A stretch of DNA of 64,000 nucleotides from Chlorokybus atmophyticus (taxonomy: Eukaryota; Streptophyta; Chlorokybophyceae; Chlorokybales; Chlorokybaceae), in the NCBI GenBank assembly GCA_009103225.1, contig RHPI01002533.1:1431186-1495185 (forward strand), read 5' to 3'. The notes under the pieces are model-generated. The model made no database searches. It saw only the letters and a list, made by a program, of their open reading frames with translations, and was not told the origin of the DNA. Positions 22,911-32,348 of the stretch are shown piece by piece. A program made the translations under genes and the position numbers. Position 1 is the stretch's first letter. The number at the start of each line of letters is the position of its first letter.

Positions 22911-24565
22911 TTCCTACATCCGGTCAGCCTGCCCTGCATACAAGAGAGAAGAGAAGGGACCTCGATGGGAGGACCTCGAAGACTCCGGACATGAAGGTCC
23001 TGGCGCGTACTGCAGAGAAGGGTCCTAGGAGAATCGTCATATCTCCTAGAATACTCAGTCATTTGGGACGTGGCATAGCTTGTTGAAAGCTTATCAAGTT
23101 AGCTACGTGGCACATCTTACAGCGTAGGATTCGGTTCAGTAGATCGGACGCTGTTGCGTGTAGACCAGCAGTGTGTACAAACTGTGTACTGACTGGCGGG
23201 TATATAACCCCGCGGTTTGTTGGTAATAAATCGGGAAGTGTGTTGCCTTCTCCTGTGTGTCATTGCTTGCCCTCTTCACTTGCATGCTTGTTTCTCAATA
23301 GGTTATGGGCCCACACTACACGTGAAGAGTGTGAGAAAGAGAAAGAAAGCGAAGTGAAGAAAAGTGACAAAGTACATTGAAGTGAAGATCGAAGTCACTC
23401 AAGACTGAAGAGTGAAGAGAAGACCGAAGTCACTCGAGACTGGCGCTGAAGAGTGAAGTAAAGACCGAAGTCATTCAAGACCGAAGTCATCGAAGTCACT
23501 CAAGAGAAGTGTAAAAAAAAAAGTTACTGAAGTCAACAAAGTCACTCAAGTCACAACACGTGAAGATTATCAAAGCAAGTCTCAAGTGCTAACTGCAAGA
23601 AGAAAGCAGGCGCGGCAAAGATGGAGGCAAGCTACGATAAAGGGCTGATCACAAAGCTGGACACAAACAACTACAGCACTTGGTGCGTAGAGATGAAGGC
23701 ACTACTTATCCACAAGAAGATGTGGAAGTATGTTGACCCGAAGGCATCTGCACCAAGAGCAGGAGAAGAAAGCATCTGGCTTGAACACTCAGTTGAAGCA
23801 CATTCATTGATGGTGCTTAACTGCAAGCCACATCACTTTCCCATGCTCACAGCATGTGAAGATGACAGACAAGCTTGGGAGAAGCTTGCAGCCGTATATT
23901 AAGCCAAGAACAACGCCAGAAAGATACAATTACGCAAGCAGCTAAGCGCGCTTCATAAAGAGACGGCCGAGCCGGTCACAAAGTATGTTGCACGTGCGAG
24001 AGAGCTGTGGGCGGACCTCATCAACGTCGGCCACAAGATGGAAGAGACGGAGGTCGTATTGGCGATTGTTGCAGGACTGCCATTAGAGTACGAAGTTGTC
24101 GCTACTCTGCTCGAGACATCGTCATCGGAGCTAACCCTAGACGATGTGCTACCCAAGTTGCTCACTGTGGAGCAACGCGTCTCAAAGAAGGAAGAGCAAG
24201 CGGACTCTGTGGCCTTCTACACACGAGACAAATACAAGAAATTAAGCAACTATGAAGACAAGAACAAGGCGAAAGGCAGCAACTCAAAGTTCAAGAATTT
24301 CACATGCCACTATTGTGGTATTAAAAGACACATCTCAAAGGATTGTCGTAAGCGCCAACGAGAGCAATCTGAAGCAGGCACCAGTAGCAACGCTCAACGC
24401 AAAGAAAAGGGTGTTGCATTTACTGCCTCAAGGAAGTTTGATACAACTTCATGGGCAATTGACTCAGGCTGTGACCAGCATCTCACACCGCACAAGGAGG
24501 TGATGGAGAACTACAGGAAGATGTCAACCACAAGGAAGGTGGAAGGCTTTAGTGGTCACGAGTTG
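22911..24565 (+). mobile_element. Truncated Ty1/copia LTR retrotransposon
   Basis: A left LTR starts TGTTGAAGATATT at about 22911, has a TATA-like tatataa at about 23200 and aataaa at about 23226, and ends near 23296. A primer-binding site GGTTATGGGCCCA follows at 23300-23312. The leader (about 23320-23570) is purine-rich with degenerate GAAGTCACTCAAGA-type repeats. A gag-protease frame follows. Sequence stops at a single N at 24566, so integrase, reverse transcriptase, RNase H and the right LTR are missing from this window. Confidence 0.85.
23621..24565 (+). pseudogene. copia gag-protease, interrupted by a stop and truncated
   Basis: The frame starts MEASYDKGLITKLDTNNYST, the usual start of copia Gag. 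A TAA at 23900-23902 interrupts it at a position where copia Gags normally continue; the same frame resumes immediately with AKNNARKIQLRKQL. Further on is a CCHC zinc knuckle (CHYCGIKRHISKDC, about 24304-24345) that binds RNA, and the start of the aspartic protease (WAIDSGCDQHLT, DSG active site, about 24453-24488). The frame then ends at the single N at 24566. The one in-frame stop looks like a recent mutation or a base error. Confidence 0.8.
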
Positions 24566-24629
24566 NGCCTTTGCTAAAGTCAGCCAAATATTCGTTTATC
24601 TTCTCCTGTGGCTGGATGTCATTGGTGTC

Positions 24630-26494
24630 CTGCATAGGTGGAGGCAGTATGTGGTCATGCGCGTTGAGAAGAGCGTGCAGAAGGAAGCACAGATGTTCTT
24701 GCTGCAAGCACAGCTTGCGCGCACGAAGCGGCGGCGCATTCTGCTAGCTTGGCAGGTGAGTATCCACCAATACACTAGTGAGACCACATGGATGCGAATG
24801 ACACATACAACGTCCTCAACAGGATCGACACTGTACGCTGTCATTGAAGAGGCTGCTACTGGCACGCGCAATGCATCTCCGCCGCATGCAAGTTTTGTCC
24901 ACATGCATCAAGGCGTGGAGGCAGCTTGTACGTGTCCGGCAACGGAAGGCTAAGCAACTTGAAAAGGCATATGAGCATCGACGCCAAATTGTGCTGAAGA
25001 AAGGCCTGAGAGCTTGGCGCATGTTTGTTGAGCACCAGCAGGTACAGTACCAGTGAAGGTTTGCTTCCTGATTGTGTGATGCAGGGCGTGACTTGTCATC
25101 GTCGCGTGCGCAGAGCAAAAAGGCGTTGCTTGCAAAGGCGCTGCAACACTGGTCTTGGGCCCGACTGCGAGTATGTTTGCTTGTATGGCGTGCTCGCGTG
25201 GATGGCTGGAAGCAGAAGAAGCGGGAACTTGATGGGGCGCTGCAATTGCATACAGAGCGGTTGATAAAGTGCGCACGATGTCTGACTTTTGCTGGTTGCT
25301 CTGCTTTGTTGCGCATGGGCACTCTTGACATTTATTGCCTGGAACAGGCGAGGTGTTGCGCACTGGCTCAGCGTTGGCACGCGCCTTCGTCAGGCTCGGT
25401 TGCAGGTAAGTGATTCACCCAAGTACGCTGGCCTGATGGAAGGCTTCAAGATCAGCACGTACCGCTCTATGCAGGCGGCTCTGGAGCAACAGGCGTGGCA
25501 TACCATGGCAAGCCTGAAGCGCGCGGAGCCATTCGCACGCAAGTGGCGCTTTATCGTGCTTCAAAGAAGGCAGCAGCGGCGGTGAGCACTTGTTCAGCTG
25601 TGTTATATTTGCCATGTTTTAAAAGCACGACTCAGCATGCTAGCGGCATATCTACTGTGCAACGGCCGCTGTTGGTAGGTACCATGTGGCTTGCATTTAT
25701 GCCAATCTGCGTGTGTCAGGCCTTGGCCATACTCTCTTGATATTGGCGGCAGTGAAATTTGTCTGGACAACAAGCGGGAGACAAGCAGATATCCCTTCCA
25801 CGAGCAACCGCAGACTATGAACATTGCCTCCACATCAATACCCTATGCAGAAGCAATGAAGTCTCTGTCAAAGCTGACAAACGCAATCAAACCTTTGCCC
25901 AGCGCACGGCCGCCCGCGCGGCGACCAGCAATCCTGTATGATACAAACACCCCCAACATCCAACGCATTCCACTCCCACCTCCTGACATTGCCTCTCACC
26001 TCACTAAACTGCAGCAGCTGTCTCACACGCTCGCTGCTACAAGCACCCAGGCACCAATGCTTCCAAAAGCATCAGACCTCTCCACGCAGAGCGCACATTA
26101 CGAATTTAGGCCTGCGTTGGGCTACGAACAGCGCACAGTTGCCCATACTGCTGTGGAGTTTGCTACTCCCCAACATTTTGGTCAAGCCCGGCCAATGACC
26201 GTACAGAGGCTGTCTGCTGCTGGCAGTCAACCTTTTGCAGATGCAGCTAACACCGACCCCACAGTGGAGCTGGCAAGCATGGAGCATGCATTGCGCGCTT
26301 TTGAGGCGCTGAAAGCAGACCTTGCTGAGTGTCGAGCAGAGTTGCAGAGGGTTGGTGTCATTGGGGCGGACCCCATGCGCATGCAAAGGTTACAACAGCG
26401 AGCCGCCGCCCTGGAAGAGAGCAGGAAAGCACAGCTACCGGCAATCAGGGACATTGCTCTCCGGATACAGCAGCTGCGTGTACAGAGACTGTAG
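24630..26494 (+). pseudogene. SFI1-like gene, 3' part only (duplicate of 35160-37022)
   Basis: This copy holds the last centrin-binding-type repeats (HRWRQYVVM, CIKAWRQLV, GLRAWRMFVEH) and the whole non-repetitive C-terminal exon, which ends in a helical segment (VELASMEHALRAFEALKADL). It has no 5' half and no start. It is identical to the complete gene, so it is either a very recent duplicate or an assembly artefact. Confidence 0.8.
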
Positions 26495-26734
26495 TATACA
26501 CTGCAACTAGCATGTAGTGACTAAAACATTGGTGTTGCAACCAACGACAAATATTTCAGCGCAAGTAGTGGACTTAGGACAGTTACTGCGCTATAATTGT
26601 TTGTACAAACAATGAACAAGTAGTACGCCAGCATGCGAGTGTCACATATGCGCTCATGATTATGAGCTCCAAGAAAGCTTTGCGCAAGAAGACTTTGCAG
26701 GTTGCCTAGTGAGCCAACAGTGCAAGCCTATGCA

Positions 26735-26769
26735 TAGCTCAGCAGGCAGATACTATGCCTGCTGAGCTA
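26735..26769. repeat. Hairpin, 14-base perfect stem (also at 37263-37297)
   Basis: TAGCTCAGCAGGCA and its exact reverse complement are separated by 7 bases. A second short palindrome (CTGGACTTGG/CCAAGTCCAG) follows at about 26825-26845. Both lie past the 3' end of the SFI1-like gene, between it and the convergent F-box/LRR gene. Confidence 0.75.
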
Positions 26770-28099
26770 TCTGCTTTGCCTAATAATAATCCGGACCCTC
26801 TACTCTACCCTATACCTGTACCACTGGACTTGGTCCAAGTCCAGGCGCTGAATAGGAAACCATGTTATGATAAAGGTGGTTACCTGTGCATGCACAGGTG
26901 GTCAGCATACTTGGATGCTGTGTAACTGTGTTATTCTATAAGCGAGGCAGCTTGTTTGTAGAATCTCTCAACAAGTGTTTGGTACATCATGAGTGCACTT
27001 GCAGCACTCCGCCCACACGACAGCCCCAGTTCATGTTCCAATGCCATGCGCTCATGCGGCCAATGTCACATAAAATCTCTACAAAGCTTGTGTGTCTCAT
27101 GGCACAACCATTTGGACGTGAATACGAACATGTGCAAGACACAAATCAGGCACACGTAACGCAGACGCGCATTGCGTGTGCCTGCTATGTGTCCTTCGCA
27201 ACAAGGCTTGTCAAACAGCATACCTCCAGGTGACAGTCATCAACACTAGTACATATGACTACCCTGTCAGACGTGGTGGTGCTCTTGGCCTGAGGCCTAT
27301 GCAACTGAGGCATGCTAGCGTGCACAATTGAGTTGTTGTGATGTGCATTTGCATTGTTGTTACGGTGGGCTTATATTGCTCGGTTAGCATTATGATTTTG
27401 ACACTGGGACCTTGTGACTGTTTGATATAATACGGAGCAAGAGAGCAAACATATGCGCAAAAAGCAAGCTGCATATACCCTTGCTTGCCATCAGAAGCCA
27501 CAAGCATATTCATGAGGTGCGTGGCCTCAACTCAGTACATCCTGGCTTGTTGTAAACAAAGCATGTGTGATGCCCAATTGCTTGGGACAGTATCAGATAA
27601 GACAAAAAGCCGGCTGTGCCACAGCTCGCTACAGGGCACTTTGTGCACAGTGATGCAGTGGACGTAGGGAGTACAGGGGCCTGGTCTGTCAATGAAGCTC
27701 TGCGACAAGTGGCTGCGCCCAGCATATAGCATGGGTCAGAAGAGATCAGCAATAAGGTCGCACACAGCAAACCCCACGTCAATGACAATCTCAAACAAAG
27801 CGCAGAAGTGAGGCACCTATGATGAAGTGTCATATTCAGAGCGGGGCCCTTCTAGCGGCATAATGACACAGAGCACTCAGACACCTTGACAAGATGAAAG
27901 GTCACAATGATGAAAAATGCTGCGTACCTTCATGTGACACGTGTGGCGACGTTTCAAAGCCTCCCCACTGAGATGGTCGGCAAGCTTTGCGAGCCACCTA
28001 ACCACCCAGCAAGCTCTGGTGTAGAAGAGTTCAGCATGTGCGTCTATCAGCGTCAACTTGTCACCGCCAAAACAACGTCACGCCTTGATGGTGCACAAG

Positions 28100-28196
28100 C
28101 TACAGTATGTCTCGCATGCTGTCGGCAATCCTCCATCTGTTGTTCTTCCGCTCAAAACACGCCTGCGCTGCGTCCACACCCATGATGCTGCCAGCC
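28100..28196 (-). pseudogene. F-box/LRR gene, last codons only (copy A)
   Basis: The final roughly 32 codons of the LRR protein, ending NNRWRIADSMRDIL, are repeated here on the minus strand at the right edge of duplicate copy A. The frame is cut at 28196 by transposon-like sequence. Confidence 0.7.
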
Positions 28197-28230
28197 CTAT
28201 TATGGGGGTTGGGGGGGGACACTGTAAAAA

Positions 28231-28256
28231 GGGGGGGACTGTGATCGAGTAAATAC
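28231..28256. repeat. Transposon terminus similar to 20577-20605, inverted
   Basis: GGGGGGACTGTGATCGAGTA continuing with AATAC is an inverted, about 88% match to the terminus beside the Tigger transposase. A further partial copy (ggggggggacactgtaaaaa) lies directly to its left. Confidence 0.55.
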
Positions 28257-28404
28257 AAAAATATTATGTATAGTTTGCACTTACGGTACATATATATTTA
28301 TATTATTATTGATTAAAATGCATATTATTGTATGTAGTCATCATTGCATATAGTAATCAAGATTATCATAAATAAAGTATATATCATTCGCATATTTTGA
28401 GCAG

Positions 28405-28640
28405 TTGCTTGACGTGGGGATGAGCTTTGGACGGTCGAGATTTGTTTTGTCAGATCGAATGGCCGATAGCTATTGCCGCCTAGCAATGAGAGGCAGGCGG
28501 GCCGCGCAGCCCGGCAGTCGCGGGTGCCGTATGTCACGGCCGTCATGCGTGGTGCGCGTGTGATGTGTCTTGTGCCCTAATGCCGGCCGGCCCAATCACA
28601 CGCCCAATCAGCCGCACCGCTAGTTGCAGTCTGCTGATAC
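28405..28640 (+). repeat. Dispersed repeat H, copy 2
   Basis: Matches 20110-20300 in the same orientation with scattered substitutions and a longer middle section. It is separated by AT-rich DNA from the terminus at 28231-28256. Confidence 0.7.
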
Positions 28641-28999
28641 TAAGCCATTGCATTGCTTTGATCCATTCAATAACGTTTGGGTTCAACAAGATATCTTGGT
28701 GTAGCTGCCAGTTATGATTCAATGGCACGCATAATGTTAATGTGTTAACGGTTGTAAAGTTCAACACGTGACATTAATCAACTTTTCAACTTGTCATCAA
28801 GCAGACTTTGTCACATGACATAAAGTGCAATTGGGAACATTTGTACATATATATATACATATATATGGATTATGGTTTCATAATGTGGCTATTATTATAA
28901 TATTGCTAATGACAAATGTACATATATTACCCAATTTCCTAAGGCTAAGTTTGCCTCTTTTTCAGTTGACTCTATAAAGCACATTCGATGAGCCCCCCC

Positions 29000-29279
29000 N
29001 NNNNNNNNNNNNNNNNNNNNNNNNNNNNNNNNNNNNNNNNNNNNNNNNNNNNNNNNNNNNNNNNNNNNNNNNNNNNNNNNNNNNNNNNNNNNNNNNNNNN
29101 NNNNNNNNNNNNNNNNNNNNNNNNNNNNNNNNNNNNNNNNNNNNNNNNNNNNNNNNNNNNNNNNNNNNNNNNNNNNNNNNNNNNNNNNNNNNNNNNNNNN
29201 NNNNNNNNNNNNNNNNNNNNNNNNNNNNNNNNNNNNNNNNNNNNNNNNNNNNNNNNNNNNNNNNNNNNNNNNNNNNNNN
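29000..29279. other. Assembly gap (280 N)
   Basis: The gap directly follows a run of seven C (28993-28999), as the first gap also follows a C run. Confidence 0.95.
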
Positions 29280-29381
29280 GCGCATAAAGTGTTTGTGGTG
29301 CACGTTACATTGTGTGGTTGCTGTGCAAAAGAGGCGTAGGAGACTAAGCACATGTGTTAATGTTGCTCTTAGGATATGTGC

Positions 29382-29433
29382 TTTGGTGAACCTTTGCAGC
29401 ACATTAATAAATGTGCTACAAAGGTTCACCAAA
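29382..29433. repeat. Near-perfect hairpin, 24-base stem and 4-base loop
   Basis: The arm 29382-29405 pairs with 29410-29433 at 23 of 24 positions around the loop AATA. The flanks do not continue the pairing. It lies in non-coding DNA between a gap and the HCF164-like gene. Confidence 0.85.
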
Positions 29434-30050
29434 TCAGCTGCCTACTATTGCACAAAATTGTCGTGCCCTTTTAGTGCCTTATATGGCACAATTACTCTAC
29501 TTGCTCCTTGTGTCGCTCCGCTGACGCTTATGCTACCTCTATTCATGGATTGTAAGTGGCACATTTGCATTGCACAAGAGTTATGCCATTGCGACAGAAA
29601 ACTTTCAATGAATATAAGGACCCCTTGCATGCAAACGCATCGATTGGGGCTGAATGGTGGTGGTGAATCAGATATGCACAAACATAATGGCAAGGCACCC
29701 GCGCAACAACGTGTTATTGTGGTGCTACTTGTTCTAATGCGGGTTTGATATGGCTGCTTGCAAGGCACTACACTTCCAACACGTGCACAGTTGTGTCCAA
29801 ACCTCTCGTGATGGCCCGGGCCAGCCCATGTAGCTTGTTGCTGCTGACATTTGATTGATGTGTTGAGCTGCTGGTCTATGTTATGTCACCACCAACTCAA
29901 CTATCTATGAAAGTGCATGCACATTTGTCTAGTCCTGGTGAGCTTACTTGATGGCTTGTAACCATGGTCGCTATATATGTTTCTGCATCCTAAGTTGATT
30001 CAACAGGAGCAGTGTTGTCAACGTGCGCCCTGCTGCATGTACCCGTGCTT

Positions 30051-31216
30051 TTATACGCCCCCGTGTGCGCGAGGATCTGCAGATGTTGCTTGCCTAACAA
30101 CAGGGCGTGAACTGAGCGAGGACTGCCTCCCAGCCAAGCGGTTGTAAGGCAGCTGCGTTTCCCCAGTCGCAAGTGCTTCGACATTTGCTTCCAAGACTGA
30201 CCGCGGCAACTTGCCAACAACCTCAGCGGCTTCTTTCCCTGCACGTAGATGCCATGTAGCTCAGTCGTGCATTGAAATACGCCGCTCATTTGTGCAGGTG
30301 TTTGCACCTACATGGTGACAGAAGTGCTTGTGCAAACGCTGCACCTACCTTGGTCGTTCAGGAACACAAAATGCGGGATACCATCAACGTTGTACTCGTC
30401 CATCTCAGGAGTCCACTTGGGGTTGTCTATGTTAAGCATGACGAAGTTGACCTGCAAACTGCAAGATGAGATTGACAGCTCGCAGTACAACCAAGCACAT
30501 GCGTAACAACTGTGCAAGGTGCGAAATTTGCGTGCAAGGTGCGAAATTTGCATGCAACCGCATGCACAATGCCAGCGCATACAAGTCTGGCCCTCCAATA
30601 CAAGTCTACATGCTTGAGTTGCACGACAAACGCATGCATGTCGTACCTTATCTGCCCAAGACTTCTCAACTCTGTATACTTCAGGGGCGAGCTCCTTGCA
30701 GGCCTCGCACCAGTCAGCGTAAAACTCCACAACAGTTGGCCTGCCATTCTGCACCATGCATGCATACAATAGTCAGTGCCGTCAGTGCATGTGACATGTG
30801 CTTAGTTACAAGTAGTAGTGCAGTCACGGGCACTGCGCAAAGCAAGCAGACACTCCGTGCAGAGTGCGTACAGTGTCAAGACCACAGCTCTAGTTATAGC
30901 ACGTTGCGGTGAAGCCATGGCCTGCTGTAATCTGCCAGAATGCATGCATGCCCACCTGGAGGGCGACGTCAAAGGGAACGGCGCTGGCGGCGAGCGTGGC
31001 GAGAGTGGGGCCGCCCCCCAGAACCCTGATTGTGGCGAAAGCGGCAACGGCGAAGCCAGCGGCGGCGCCCGCTATGAGCTTTCCCGGGGGCGCTCCGCCC
31101 CCTGACGAGGAGGACGCAGGTTGAGCTGCCGATGGCACAGCAGGCTCAACCTGGCTAGGTGAGGAGGACGTGGCCTGGTCCTGTTGTTGCAGCGTGCGTG
31201 AGCTGCAATGCAACAA
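30051..31216 (-). CDS. HCF164-like plastid thioredoxin
   Basis: Membrane-anchored thioredoxin-like protein; plant HCF164 sits in the thylakoid, faces the lumen and is needed for cytochrome b6f assembly. Exons on the minus strand: about 30950-31216 (serine/proline-rich leader, then a membrane segment LIAGAAAGFAVAAFATIRVL, ending PFDVALQ), about 30635-30750 (NGRPTVVEFYADWCEACKEL, with active site CEAC, WCEVC in HCF164), about 30350-30455 (VNFVMLNIDNPKWTPEMDEY, GIPHFVFLND with the cis-proline), and about 30051-30250 (VVGKLPRSVLEANVEALATG, ending HGGV and TAA at 30051-30053). Downstream order matches HCF164 to the end. The N-terminus is unsure: I use the ATG at 31216, but a serine/alanine-rich frame at 31544-31738 starting MAEASATLRRLRSA could be a transit-peptide exon, although no good donor follows it. 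Confidence 0.82.
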
Positions 31217-32348
31217 TCTACCAGATTGTAGCGCTCTCCTTCACTAGCTCTTACCTCGTTGGAAGATGAGGCACGGGTCGGGTAGCATTGTCGCCGCCTC
31301 CGCCCTGTGCTTAAGGGCAATGGTCTGCTGCTGCTGAAACTGGATTGCTGCTTGCATTGCGCTGGCGCCGAAGCGCTCTGCGGCGCGGCGAGCTTGAGCG
31401 ACAGAGGCATGGCTAGCGACACCCCGCACAGCCAGGACAACGCCATCGCTAGCCTGACCACACACCGCCGACGCCGACGCTCACGCAGGAGCGAATGCCA
31501 CGTCGCCGGTGACGTTGGGCTGGAGAATTTTGAATTACTTGAATTAGGGTTGTTTGCTTTGCGCAGTGCAGGCAGAATGCATGAGGGCCAGGCGGGACGG
31601 CCAGGCTGCGGCGGCAGTGGGGGCGGCGGGGGCGAAGGAGGAGCGCCCCGCTGCTCCGCTGCCCCCCCGAGTCCCTGCCACCGCCGGCGTCGACTTCGCG
31701 GAGCGCAACCGCCGGAGGGTCGCTGAGGCTTCCGCCAAAAACGCCTACCTGGTCCGTTGGTTGGTTGTCTTGCGAATATCACAGTGAGATCTACCTATGA
31801 CGGGGTGTTCTTTTCCATGGAACTCGCCTGCTGCCCACAACATTGCAATGTGAGTTGAATGTAGCAAGTGCAGCGTCTTGGCACACAGTGCGCACTTAAC
31901 TCTGCCTCGAGCACTTGTTATACCTCGACAAGTAATCAACACTTGTTGTCTTTGGAGCTGCGTTCTGCGCAGCACACTTGTGTGGTTGTTGCACTCACAG
32001 CTTTACCCGTCATACACTAGCATGTAGTGAATTGATATTGCTCTTGTGCTAGTGTGGCTTAAACAGACGCACATCATCTGTGTTGCGTGCTATCAGTTCC
32101 AGCTTACATGCGAAGTTAGCGTATGGTTGCAGTGTAGCAGCCGTTTCAACCCCTATTGCCCGCTCGCAGCGCGGCTTGCAAGCCGAGGCCACTGGGGCGT
32201 ATGCGGAGTTCCTCATTCCGGAGCGCGATGAACAAAGTGCCACACAGAGAGCGACAGCTGGCCAGCAGCAATGTGCGTGCACACAGCCTGCAAAGCAACA
32301 ACTTGCCATTATGTTCTTACACCATCGTGCCACGCAGATGCTGCAACC
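31217..32348. other. Divergent upstream region between HCF164-like and SFI1-like genes
   Basis: GC-rich up to about 31790 with long open frames on both strands. A plus-strand frame with an acceptor-like ttgcgcag before 31567 encodes VDFAERNRRRVAEASAKNAY and stops at 31787; it could be an exon of an unrecognised gene, an upstream exon of the SFI1-like gene, or chance. 31790-32348 holds nothing recognised. Confidence 0.4.

Larger units (their letters stand above)
24567..28196. repeat. 3,630-base direct duplicate, copy A
   Basis: This stretch matches 35095-38724 with a constant offset of 10,528 and no difference that I could find, in exons, introns and intergenic DNA alike. It begins right after a single N that ends a copia fragment and stops at 28196, where copy B continues into the F-box/LRR gene and copy A passes into transposon-terminus sequence. 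It begins in the middle of an SFI1-like gene intron. Confidence 0.9.
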
